From: Flavobacterium sp. Root901
GTDB lineage: Bacteria; Bacteroidota; Bacteroidia; Flavobacteriales; Flavobacteriaceae
Assembly (NCBI RefSeq): GCF_001429765.1
Contig: NZ_LMJB01000005.1
Coordinates: forward strand, 64,549-128,548
DNA length: 64,000 nucleotides
Direction of reading: 5' to 3'
The notes beneath the pieces were generated by a model. The model saw nothing but the letters and a program-made list of their open reading frames with translations. It was not told the DNA's origin and did not search any database. Position 1 is the first letter of the stretch. Each line of letters begins with the position of its first letter. This document shows positions 32,852 to 41,714 of the stretch, piece after piece. Position numbers and translations under genes: made by a program.

Positions 32852-32886
32852 AAATAGCCCATACTCATAATGATTATGGGCTATTT
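32852..32886 (-). terminator. Hairpin between the Sus genes and the hydrolase genes
   Basis: AAATAGCCCATA pairs perfectly with TATGGGCTATTT around an 11-base loop. On the minus strand it follows the SusE-position gene. It is probably a partial terminator or a 3'-end stabiliser giving more SusC/D transcript than enzyme transcript. Confidence 0.6.
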
Positions 32887-32915
32887 ACAACCAAACTTAA
32901 ACTTAACTTAAACTT

Positions 32916-33791
32916 TTATTTTCCTCTCATTTCAATTCTGCTCACAGTAATTCCATCTTTTGTAAAACTGTTACCACCAGAACGAATAAGTAAATAGATT
33001 TTACCTGTAGTATCAAACTTTACAACATTTGACACAGAAGCCGTAGCGTCATTTTTAACACAGCCAACAGAAGAAAGCCTTCCTGTAAAAGCTGCTTTTG
33101 CACAGCCATCCCAAGTACTTAATCCCATCACTTTGTTGTCTTTATATTCAACCCCATCTTTTGGTACAGATTTACCAGCATATACTTCAAACCAAGTTTC
33201 ATCAGAACCGCTTGGACAAGAAACTAACATATCAATTGTATATTCTTTATCTTTTACAACATCGATCGCTTGATAAATACCTTCTTGTGCCCATCCTCCC
33301 GGAGAGTGAATTGTAGCAGTTCCTGAATTAAATGACCAAAATGCAGCCCCTGTAGCACTTAACTTTGCTGAAGACCATTGAGCTATATCAGCTGCGTTAT
33401 TAAAGAATCCTCCTTTAACTAAATTAGGTTTTGCCGGATCTGATGCTGCTACTACAATATCATGAGAAACTTTAGCTGTAGCACCTCCCGCAGCAATAGC
33501 TGTGTGAGTTACAGTATAAGTACCTGCATCCGGTAAAACAACTTCTTCTGCCATTTTACCCATGTATGGTCCATATCCGATATCCCATTTAGATGAGATT
33601 ACTCCATTTTGCTGAGCCGTTAAAAGATATGTATTTACTTTTCCCGCAACAGGAGTTATTGTAAACGAAGCATCAACATTTGAAGCTGTTAAACCGTTAT
33701 TAGCTGGATCATCTTCGCAGCCAGTAAGCGAACCTAATGCTATTGCAAGCATTAGGTAAGCACCTCTTTTTAAAATTATACTTAGGTTCAT
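32916..33791 (-). CDS. Surface lipoprotein at the SusE position (PKD-like domain, glycan binding)
   Basis: A 291-residue lipoprotein (lipobox LTGC, Cys25). Residues about 38-115 form a PKD-like domain (LTAQQNGVISSKWDIGYG, AGTYTVTHTAIAAGG). The rest, from about 120, is a beta-sandwich of carbohydrate-binding-module appearance (YQAIDVVKDKEYTIDMLV, GKIYLLIRSGGNSF). It follows susD by 37 bases, the usual place of SusE/SGBP proteins, which capture the glycan at the cell surface. No catalytic residues are evident. Confidence 0.82.
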   Translation of the reverse strand: MNLSIILKRGAYLMLAIALGSLTGCEDDPANNGLTASNVDASFTITPVAGKVNTYLLTAQQNGVISSKWDIGYGPYMGKMAEEVVLPDAGTYTVTHTAIAAGGATAKVSHDIVVAASDPAKPNLVKGGFFNNAADIAQWSSAKLSATGAAFWSFNSGTATIHSPGGWAQEGIYQAIDVVKDKEYTIDMLVSCPSGSDETWFEVYAGKSVPKDGVEYKDNKVMGLSTWDGCAKAAFTGRLSSVGCVKNDATASVSNVVKFDTTGKIYLLIRSGGNSFTKDGITVSRIEMRGK

Positions 33792-33828
33792 TTGTTTTTG
33801 GTTTTTGGTTTTGGTTAGATAGTTTTTT

Positions 33829-35337
33829 TTATTCGTAGTTAGGGTTCTGTTTCAATTTAGTCCCTGTTAATTCTACATAAGGTATTGGGAAAACTTCATC
33901 AGTACCAGCATTGAATCCTCTGTCTGATAATGCTGCAGCAGCATCTCCCCATCTTACTAAGTCAAAGAATCTGTGTCCTTCACCTGCAAGTTCCATTCTT
34001 CTTTCATTTTTAATAGCAGCCAATGTTACAGGAATTGAAGGCAGGCCAACTCTTGCTCTTACAGCATCTAACAATGCCTGAGCTCTTGCTCCTGATCCTA
34101 ATGCTTCAGCTTCTAATAAATAAGTATCTGCTAATCTGATAACATAAGAGTTTTGTTTGTAGTTCAACTCTGCAGCTCCACCACCTGTACGAACATCTGT
34201 TTTTCTTGGTAAAAATTTGTTCAAGAAATAACCTGTATCCTGGTAACCAGGAATATAATCTGCTTTTCCGGCAGCTTTTAAAGCTTTTAAGTCGAAAATC
34301 GTTGCTTCAAATCTTGGGTCATTCTTCATTGCATCATACAATTTTTGTGTTGGAACACTAAAACTCCATCCTGAAGGAAGATCTGCAGCCGTAGAATTTG
34401 CTGGTCTGGAATAACCTCTAGGGCCAACCATTACGTTTAATGAGTTTCCTTCATCTCTTCCAGAACCCCAGAATCCCCAGTCAGAGTTTCCTGCACTTGT
34501 ATGAGATACTTCAAGAAGTGATTCAGCATTAAATTTATTAGCCACTACCCATAAATCATCGAAATCTGCCAATAGGTGGTTTCCGTATTGATTTGGTTGT
34601 CCCGGCGTTCCATTCACCTGAGCAAGGATTGCTGCAGCTTCAGCTTTTTTACCGTCATATAAATAAACTTTTCCAAGTATTGCCTGAGCAGCACCTCTAG
34701 TTAAACGGCCAGATCCTGTAGCAGCATCAACAGATGTTGGTAAAGCTGGGATAGCTTCTACTAAATCTTTTTCGATTTGAGCATAAACTGCCTCTGGAGA
34801 TGATTGTTCAACATTTAACATTGTAGATGTTGTAAGAGGTTCCAGAATTAATGGAATATTCTTAAACATTCTAACTAAATTGAAATAGTATAATGCTCTT
34901 AATGCTTTAGCTTCTCCTGTGAATCTGGTTTTTAATGCATCTGACATATTAACTCCAGACATTTTTGATAACAAAACGTTTGCTCTGTAAACACCTTGAT
35001 AGTGATCATTCCAGAAACTTCCAGGAATAATCAATGAAGTTAAAGAGTGAGTAGAGAAATTTTGAATTCCTGTACCATCTGAAGCTCCACCACCGCCAGC
35101 ATAGAAATCATCTGAACCTGCATTTAGCATAGCAACCATGTTCTCAAAACCACCAGTATTTTTTCTCAACGGATCATAAACTCCAACAAGGGCAGCTGTA
35201 GCTTGTTGCTCATCTTTATAGTAACTTGTTGATAAGAAAGATCCTTTTGGGTCAACGCTTACGAAATCTTCAGAACAAGCTCCCGCTAATGCCGCTAATG
35301 CAACGGCTGCGTATATATATTTAAATTTATTTTTCAT
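33829..35337 (-). CDS. SusD/RagB-family glycan-binding lipoprotein
   Basis: A 502-residue lipoprotein (LAGACSED, Cys21) with the SusD hallmarks: DFVSVDPKGSFLSTSYYKDEQQATAALVGVYD, ALRALYYFNLVRMFKNIPLI (the TPR-like core) and a C-terminal ERRMELAGEGHRFFDLVRWG and IPYVELTGTKLKQNPNY. It forms the lid on the SusC channel and selects the glycan. It is 13 bases downstream of susC. Family membership is certain; the ligand is inferred from the enzymes as a beta-glucan. Confidence 0.96.
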   Translation of the reverse strand: MKNKFKYIYAAVALAALAGACSEDFVSVDPKGSFLSTSYYKDEQQATAALVGVYDPLRKNTGGFENMVAMLNAGSDDFYAGGGGASDGTGIQNFSTHSLTSLIIPGSFWNDHYQGVYRANVLLSKMSGVNMSDALKTRFTGEAKALRALYYFNLVRMFKNIPLILEPLTTSTMLNVEQSSPEAVYAQIEKDLVEAIPALPTSVDAATGSGRLTRGAAQAILGKVYLYDGKKAEAAAILAQVNGTPGQPNQYGNHLLADFDDLWVVANKFNAESLLEVSHTSAGNSDWGFWGSGRDEGNSLNVMVGPRGYSRPANSTAADLPSGWSFSVPTQKLYDAMKNDPRFEATIFDLKALKAAGKADYIPGYQDTGYFLNKFLPRKTDVRTGGGAAELNYKQNSYVIRLADTYLLEAEALGSGARAQALLDAVRARVGLPSIPVTLAAIKNERRMELAGEGHRFFDLVRWGDAAAALSDRGFNAGTDEVFPIPYVELTGTKLKQNPNYE

Positions 35338-35350
35338 GATTCTTTAAGTA

Positions 35351-38300
35351 TTAAAATTGTACGTTCGCTCCAAACATGAAAGTTCTTGCTTGTGGATAAA
35401 CACCTCTATCTACACCAAATACCTGTCCTCCAATTTCCGGATCATATCCTGTGTATTTTGTGATAGTGTATAAGTTCTCACCTGTTAAGTAGAAACGGAT
35501 TCTGTCTGCTCCAATTTTAGATGAAAGATCAACTGGAAGAGTATATCCTACCTGAACGATTTTCAAACGAGCATAATCACCGCTTTCTAAGTAAAAATCA
35601 GACATTTTGCTGAAGTTACCGTTACTATCATTATTAGCAAGTCTTGGGTAGTCATTTGAAGTTCCTTCTCCTGTCCAACGACCTAATGCTTCTGTTTGAT
35701 AGTTAGCATTCAGGATATCTAACCTGCGTAATCCCTGGAAGATTTTGCTTCCTGCAGCACCCTGAACGAATGTCATAAAATCAAATCCTTTGTAATCTAA
35801 GTTTAATGTTAAACCAAAAGTATATTTAGGAATACTTGTTCCTAAGAATTGTTTATCTGCATCAGAAATAGATCCGTCGCCATTGTTATCTATCCAACGG
35901 AAATCCCCTGGTTTAGCATTTGGCTGGATTAAACCGCCTGAAGCATTTGTGTAAGCATTAATCTCTGCCTGATTTTGGAAAATCCCAGCTGTTTTGTATC
36001 CGTAGAATTCATTGTATGAATGACCAACCTGAGTTCTTGTAACAGGACCCATAGATTGGAAAGAAGCATCTCCAATGATGAATTCGTTATCTTTTCCTAC
36101 GTAAGTAATTTCATTTTTAAGGTAAGCTACGTTTCCGTTAACACCTAAATTAAAATCACCAAGTTTTTTCTTCCAGCTTAATTCAAATTCGATACCGCTG
36201 TTGTTCATATCAGCAACGTTAGCCCATGGCTGCTCAGCAACTCCAACATATCCCGGAATTACAACTGGTCTTAAGATACCTGTAGTTTTCTTTTTGTAGA
36301 AGTCTAATGTTAAAGTGAAATCATTAAATAATCTTGCATCAAGACCAATACTTGCCTGAGAAGTCTCTTCCCATTTCAAATCAGGGTTATCAAGAGTTAC
36401 GTTAGCATAACCTGTTGTGATAGATCCTGTATTTCCGAAAGAATAATTGTATCCTCCAGATACTAATGAAATATATCTAAAATCAGCAACCTGATCATTA
36501 CCAACAATTCCGTAACCTCCTCTTAATTTTAATGAATTTACAGTATTGTTTTCTTTCCAGAAACCTTCTTTTGAAATTACCCATCCTAAAGAGAATGATG
36601 GGAAAACCCCGAATTTATGATTTTCTCCAAAACGAGTTGAACCGTCACGACGAATAACCCCAGTTAGAAGGTATTTCTCCATGTAATCGTAGTTTAAACG
36701 ACCAAATAAAGAGGTTACTTTATGCTGTACAAAATCATCTGTTGCACTGTTTCTGTCTGCTTGCGGGATATCAAATTTGAAAGATGCATCTTTGTAGCTT
36801 GTAATTGGCAATCCAAACATTGTAGCTCCAACATACCCTCCAATATTATCAACATAAGATCCCTGACCTGCTAAAACATTTAAGTTATGATCTCCAAATT
36901 TGTTAGAGTAAGTAACAACGTTTTCAATATTCCAGTTAAATGATTTGTTGTTATTTTGATAATAGCTGTTTTTAAGAACATTCACGTTTGCACTTAAGAA
37001 ATATACAGGAGTAAATCCTTGGTCTCCCCAGTAAGCAAGTTTACCTCCTAGTGTAGATCTAACTTTTAAATGTGGAGTAATAGCTGCTTCTAAATAAGCA
37101 TTTCCAACAAAATCATCAGACCATCCGTATCTTCCTAATCTTGTTTGGATATATCCTAATGGATTTGACATTTCCTGACCAACAACACTAGAAATTCCGT
37201 AAGGATTTCCGTTTGCATCACGAACTACAGGGTTTGTAGAATATGGAGCAGCATTTGCAACAGCTGGATCAGTAACTACAAGTGGAGTTAATGGATCAAG
37301 GTTGATAGCAGAACTTAAAGGACCTCCAAACTCACTGTTTGTATTTCCAATTCCAACAGTTTTTTGCCTTGTGTAACCAAAAGTCTGTCCGAATGTGAAA
37401 TATTTAGAGATTTTATGAGTAGAGTTTAAACGGAAATTCTTTTTAGTATAATTAGAAATTTCTGTTGCAACGATACCTTCCTGATCCTGAATACCAAAAG
37501 AAGCATAGAAAGTAGAGAATTCTCCACCACCGCTAATACTTAATTCGTGTGTGTATCTGAAAGCACTGTCATTAAAGATAGCATCCTGCCAGTTTGTTCC
37601 TTTTCCTAATGCAGCTGGATTAGCGTATAAAACTCCTCCTCCATCAGCAACTGATTTCTCGTTCATAATTGTAGCATACTGAGTAGCATTCAATAAATCT
37701 AATTTTTTTGCTGGAGAAGATACACCTGCAAAACCATTATAGTTTACTGTAATTTTACCCGCTTTACCTTTTTTAGTAGTAACTAAGATAACCCCTGTTG
37801 CAGCACGTGTACCATAAATTGCAGCAGAAGCAGCATCTTTAAGCACCTCTACAGACTCGATATCTGACTGGTTTAAGAAACCAATTCCACCTGCATCTAC
37901 AACGTTACCATCCACAACCCAAAGAGGATTATTTCCACCGTCACCAAAAGTTGTGATACCACGTACACGAATTGTAGATCCTGAACCTGGCTGACCTGAA
38001 CTTGAAGCGATTGTTACACCGGATACACGTCCTTGTAATGCTTGTTCAACTCTACCATTTGGTACTTTCTCTAAATCAGCAGCTTTTACGCTAGAAATTG
38101 CACCTGTAACTACTGCCTTCTTTTGAGTTCCGTAACCAACGACCACAACTTCATTTAATGATTGTGATTCTGGTTTTAACTGAATAGTAATTTTTGAACG
38201 CCCGTTTACCGCCTCGCTAACTGTAGCGTATCCTATAAAGGTAACTGTCAAAACTCCGTTTGAAGGTACCTGAATTTGGAATTTCCCATCAAAATCTGAT

Positions 38301-38461
38301 GCGGTCGACTTTGTTGTACCCTTCAGTAAAACAGTTGCGCCCGGAACCGGCATCCCACTCTCATCGTTTATCATTCCATTTACCGTGACATCCTGAGCCA
38401 CAGCTATAACCGAGAATAACAAAGACGAAACACAAAAAATAAGTAATTTTGTTAATTTCAT
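35351..38461 (-). CDS. SusC/RagA-family TonB-linked outer-membrane transporter
   Basis: A 1036-residue transporter: signal peptide, CarboxypepD-like domain (about 24-105; GMINDESGMPVPGATVLLKG), TonB-box-like segment with LNEVVVVGYGTQKK, plug domain (PNGRVEQALQGRVSGVTIAS, IRVRGITTFG, SVEVLKDAASAAIYGTRAATG) and a large barrel ending in FMFGANVQF. It imports oligosaccharides captured by SusD into the periplasm. It is the first gene of the polysaccharide operon, divergent from the sensor/regulator gene. Confidence 0.97.
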   Translation of the reverse strand: MKLTKLLIFCVSSLLFSVIAVAQDVTVNGMINDESGMPVPGATVLLKGTTKSTASDFDGKFQIQVPSNGVLTVTFIGYATVSEAVNGRSKITIQLKPESQSLNEVVVVGYGTQKKAVVTGAISSVKAADLEKVPNGRVEQALQGRVSGVTIASSSGQPGSGSTIRVRGITTFGDGGNNPLWVVDGNVVDAGGIGFLNQSDIESVEVLKDAASAAIYGTRAATGVILVTTKKGKAGKITVNYNGFAGVSSPAKKLDLLNATQYATIMNEKSVADGGGVLYANPAALGKGTNWQDAIFNDSAFRYTHELSISGGGEFSTFYASFGIQDQEGIVATEISNYTKKNFRLNSTHKISKYFTFGQTFGYTRQKTVGIGNTNSEFGGPLSSAINLDPLTPLVVTDPAVANAAPYSTNPVVRDANGNPYGISSVVGQEMSNPLGYIQTRLGRYGWSDDFVGNAYLEAAITPHLKVRSTLGGKLAYWGDQGFTPVYFLSANVNVLKNSYYQNNNKSFNWNIENVVTYSNKFGDHNLNVLAGQGSYVDNIGGYVGATMFGLPITSYKDASFKFDIPQADRNSATDDFVQHKVTSLFGRLNYDYMEKYLLTGVIRRDGSTRFGENHKFGVFPSFSLGWVISKEGFWKENNTVNSLKLRGGYGIVGNDQVADFRYISLVSGGYNYSFGNTGSITTGYANVTLDNPDLKWEETSQASIGLDARLFNDFTLTLDFYKKKTTGILRPVVIPGYVGVAEQPWANVADMNNSGIEFELSWKKKLGDFNLGVNGNVAYLKNEITYVGKDNEFIIGDASFQSMGPVTRTQVGHSYNEFYGYKTAGIFQNQAEINAYTNASGGLIQPNAKPGDFRWIDNNGDGSISDADKQFLGTSIPKYTFGLTLNLDYKGFDFMTFVQGAAGSKIFQGLRRLDILNANYQTEALGRWTGEGTSNDYPRLANNDSNGNFSKMSDFYLESGDYARLKIVQVGYTLPVDLSSKIGADRIRFYLTGENLYTITKYTGYDPEIGGQVFGVDRGVYPQARTFMFGANVQF

Positions 38462-38806
38462 TTTTCTAAAAATTTTGGTTAATTAATTAGTAATTTGATG
38501 CAATAATAATGTTATTTTTTTACTATTGGTATTTAAAATTCACTACAAAAACACATCAAATTAAAATTTTATACATTACAAAAACACATCATTTTTTTTA
38601 TAAATATTTAATTATCAATATTTTAAAAATAAAAAATAAGATGTTATGAAAATGTTAATTGCAAAAATAAACACTACAATTATATAAGAATGCTTATTTT
38701 TATGAACGAAATGCTTTTCTACAACGTGATAGTAGTCAAGATTTTTTCGTAAACCGTTATAAATAAACAACTTAACCAAATAAAATTTAAAAAAACCGAA
38801 TAATTA
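38462..38806. promoter_or_regulatory. Divergent control region of the polysaccharide locus
   Basis: About 345 AT-rich bases between susC (-) and the regulator (+). On the minus strand there is a near-consensus -7 box TATTATTG (38499-38506) and a full one, TATTTTTG (38662-38669). Two identical 15-bp repeats lie between them. No gene is seen. Confidence 0.55.
38544..38591. repeat. Two 15-bp direct repeats, candidate operators
   Basis: TACAAAAACACATCA occurs at 38544-38558 and again at 38577-38591. The start-to-start distance is 33 bases, about three helix turns. Relative to the near-consensus -7 box at 38499-38506 they would be centred near -59 and -92, suitable for an activator such as the adjacent LuxR-type sensor protein. 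The binding partner is inference. Confidence 0.6.
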
Positions 38807-41677
38807 ATGAAATTAGCAAAATCATATTTTTATATTACTTTTTTTACATTATTCACAATATCAATTTTTAGCCAGGTAAAAAATATTGGACTGCCAGATG
38901 TAAGAAATTACAAGCGAAACGAATATAAAGGAGGAACTCAAAACTGGAATATTGATCAGGATAAAAACGGAAATCTATATTTTGCCAATAATAATGGTCT
39001 TTTACAGTTTGATGGTTCATCGTGGAGGAAATATCCCCTGCCTAATTTAACCTCTGTCCGATGTCTGGAAATTGATCAGACAGGAAAAATATTTGTTGGA
39101 GGATATAATGAATTTGGATATTTTCAACCAGATAATAAGGGAAAACTTAAATACACATCACTAGCCAAGAAAGTAGATAAGAACAAAATCAAAATCATTG
39201 ATTTTATCTGGAAAATACATTCTTTTAACAATCAGACTATTTTTCAATCATTTGCAAGAGCATATATATTTACAAACGGGAAATTATCAATTTTAAAAGC
39301 ACCAAAACGTTTTCAATTTTCTTTTACTGTAAACAACAGGCTTTATTTTCAAGATGTTGAAAAAGGAATTTTGGAATATAAAAATGGCAGACTTTATGCT
39401 CTTCCTAACACTACAATTTTAAATAATACCGAAATCTGGGCAATGTATTCAATTGGCAAAAACAAAACCCTGATTATTACATTAGAAAAAGGATTGTTCA
39501 TTTACAACAATAATACTGTCACACCCTGGAATACTGAAGCAAACAACTTTGTTAAAAGAAACAACTCTCTTGGAGGCGAAATTATTAATAATAAGTTCAT
39601 TGTCCTAAATTCTGTTTTGGACGGAATTGCGATTTGCGATTTTAATGGAAAAATAATTCAGCATATCAATAGAAAAAAAGGACTGCAGAACAATACCGTT
39701 TTAACTTCTTTTAAAGATAATAAAAACAACTTATGGCTTGGCCTCGACAATGGTATTGCTTTTGTTAATGAGAGCTCTCCTTTTACTTATTTTGGTTTCA
39801 GTTATGACATTAGTACCGTTTATGCTTCTGTTATTCATCAGGGAAACCTTTATGTTGCAACCAACCAGGGAGTATTTTATCATGCCTGGAATAATAATTT
39901 CAAAGAAGACGTCTTTAAACTCGTAGAAGGAACTACCGCGCAATCATGGAATGTACAAGTAATTGATGATGAGCTAATTTGTGCCAATAACCGAGGTGCA
40001 TTGATTATTAAAGGAGGAAAGGTTACTAACATTGTTGATTCTAAAGGATATTTTGGTTTTAAAAAAATACCAAGTCATCCTGGATTTTTCATCGGCTCAA
40101 ATTACGATGGATTTGCTGTTTTCCAAAAATCGGCGCAGGGATTTACCTTCAAGAATCAGGTAGCCGGATTTGATAAGTCATCAAACAGCTTTGAGCTCGA
40201 TCAATCCTATTTATGGCTTAAAAAAGATGAATCTATTTATAGAATGACTTTGAGCGAGGACTTAACCCGATTTTCAAGCATTAAAAAAATTGATCGTTTA
40301 GTACCAGAATTTAAAAATATAGGCAGTCTTCAAAAAATTGACGGCAAAATATATTTCCAAACTAATAATCATTTTTATAAATATTCAACCGAACAGGAAA
40401 TATTTTATGAAGATAAAAATCTGTCTGCATTGTTCAAAAACATCCCGGTTATTAATGCTTTAAGTGAAGATTCTCAATCTAATTTATGGTATGCATATGA
40501 CGAATCCTTAGGTGTTTTAATGAAAGAAAACAACAAGTACAAAAATGTTGTAGCACCATTTTCTAACCTAACCGGAAACTTGGTCAGCAATTACTTATCT
40601 GTAAACACAATTGATCCCAAAAATATATTTATAGGTTTAACAGATGGTTTAGCGCATTACGACTCTGAATTATTAAATAATTTTGTAACAAAGCCTAAGG
40701 CATTTATTCGCAGTTTCTCATTTCCGGGCGATACAATTATACTTGGAAACAATCAAAATAAAAGCGAAAATATTCGCATTCCTTACTCTTCCAATCATGT
40801 TCGGTTTACTTTTTCTTCTCCAACATATGAAAACTTAGAAAATGTACAGTTTTCTTATCAATTAGAGCCTTTTGATGACAAATGGAGTAACTGGTCCACA
40901 ATTTCTATTAAAGAATATACCAATCTTAGAGAAGGAGATTATGTAATGAAAGTAAAAGTTAGAAACAGTTACGGGGTTCAATCAGAGCCTTCAACAATTT
41001 CTTTCACGGTTTCGCCGCCGTGGTACAGACATTTTCTTGCTTTGATGCTGTATTTTATATTATTAATAGTTGCTATTTATGTAGTTTCTAATCGAATTAA
41101 AATGAAAATTAGAAAGAATAAATATTACGAAACTATTGAACAAAGAAGACTTTATCTTGAAAAAGAATCAAGAATACGACAAGAACAGTACGATCTTGAA
41201 AAAGAAATTGAAAAATTAAAGAATGATAAGCTTCAGATAAAGATTTTAGCAAAAGATAAAGAACTGGTAAATAACTCATTGCAAGTTGTAAAGAAAAACA
41301 AAATCTTAAACGGAATTATCCATAAACTAAAAGAAATTGATATTGATGCGCTTGATGATTCAACTAAATTCCAGGTCAGCAAGCTTAATAAAAGCATTGT
41401 CAAAGAGGTAAATACAGATAAAAGCTGGAAAGATTTAGAAAAACACATTAAAAACGTGCATTTTGAATTCTTAAAACGTTTAAAAGAAAAATTTCCGACA
41501 ATTTCACCTCGCGAACTAGATTTGTCTACTTATTTATTGATGAATATGTCTACAAAAGAAATTGCAGAAATTATGAACATATCAACTGGAGGCGTAGAAT
41601 TAGCACGCTACCGTTTGAGGAAAAAACTCGGATTAAACAAAAAAGAAAACCTAATTGGTTTCTTAATGAGTATCTAA
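38807..41677 (+). CDS. One-piece membrane sensor: beta-propeller, Y_Y_Y domain and LuxR-type HTH
   Basis: A 956-residue protein. A signal sequence (MKLAKSYFYITFFTLFTISIF) leads into periplasmic propeller repeats (NGNLYFANNNGLLQFDGSSW, GKIFVGGYNEFGYF, NNLWLGLDNGIAFVN) up to about 650. A Y_Y_Y domain follows (about 663-735; FSYQLEPFDDKWSNW, GDYVMKVKVRNSYG), then one membrane helix (about 741-762), a coiled coil (about 765-860) and a C-terminal LuxR-type helix-turn-helix (ISPRELDLSTYLLMNMSTKE, then IAEIMNISTGGVELARYRLR). Unlike hybrid two-component systems it has no histidine kinase or receiver domain, so the glycan signal would pass directly through the membrane to the DNA-binding domain. It is divergent from susC and almost certainly controls the locus. 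Confidence 0.88.
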   Translation: MKLAKSYFYITFFTLFTISIFSQVKNIGLPDVRNYKRNEYKGGTQNWNIDQDKNGNLYFANNNGLLQFDGSSWRKYPLPNLTSVRCLEIDQTGKIFVGGYNEFGYFQPDNKGKLKYTSLAKKVDKNKIKIIDFIWKIHSFNNQTIFQSFARAYIFTNGKLSILKAPKRFQFSFTVNNRLYFQDVEKGILEYKNGRLYALPNTTILNNTEIWAMYSIGKNKTLIITLEKGLFIYNNNTVTPWNTEANNFVKRNNSLGGEIINNKFIVLNSVLDGIAICDFNGKIIQHINRKKGLQNNTVLTSFKDNKNNLWLGLDNGIAFVNESSPFTYFGFSYDISTVYASVIHQGNLYVATNQGVFYHAWNNNFKEDVFKLVEGTTAQSWNVQVIDDELICANNRGALIIKGGKVTNIVDSKGYFGFKKIPSHPGFFIGSNYDGFAVFQKSAQGFTFKNQVAGFDKSSNSFELDQSYLWLKKDESIYRMTLSEDLTRFSSIKKIDRLVPEFKNIGSLQKIDGKIYFQTNNHFYKYSTEQEIFYEDKNLSALFKNIPVINALSEDSQSNLWYAYDESLGVLMKENNKYKNVVAPFSNLTGNLVSNYLSVNTIDPKNIFIGLTDGLAHYDSELLNNFVTKPKAFIRSFSFPGDTIILGNNQNKSENIRIPYSSNHVRFTFSSPTYENLENVQFSYQLEPFDDKWSNWSTISIKEYTNLREGDYVMKVKVRNSYGVQSEPSTISFTVSPPWYRHFLALMLYFILLIVAIYVVSNRIKMKIRKNKYYETIEQRRLYLEKESRIRQEQYDLEKEIEKLKNDKLQIKILAKDKELVNNSLQVVKKNKILNGIIHKLKEIDIDALDDSTKFQVSKLNKSIVKEVNTDKSWKDLEKHIKNVHFEFLKRLKEKFPTISPRELDLSTYLLMNMSTKEIAEIMNISTGGVELARYRLRKKLGLNKKENLIGFLMSI

Positions 41678-41679
41678 GT

Positions 41680-41712
41680 AAAAAAAGCCATTCTAAAAGA
41701 ATGGCTTTTTTG
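41680..41712. terminator. Bidirectional terminator
   Basis: AAAAAAGCCATTCT pairs with AGAATGGCTTTTTT around AAA. It ends the sensor gene (+) and murF (-). Confidence 0.88.
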
Positions 41713-41714
41713 TT

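Noticed and set aside
20818..38461. Alpha-glucan (starch) utilization locus
   Set aside because: SusC/SusD are present but no GH13, GH97 or GH31 enzyme is; all hydrolases belong to families with beta-glucan activities.
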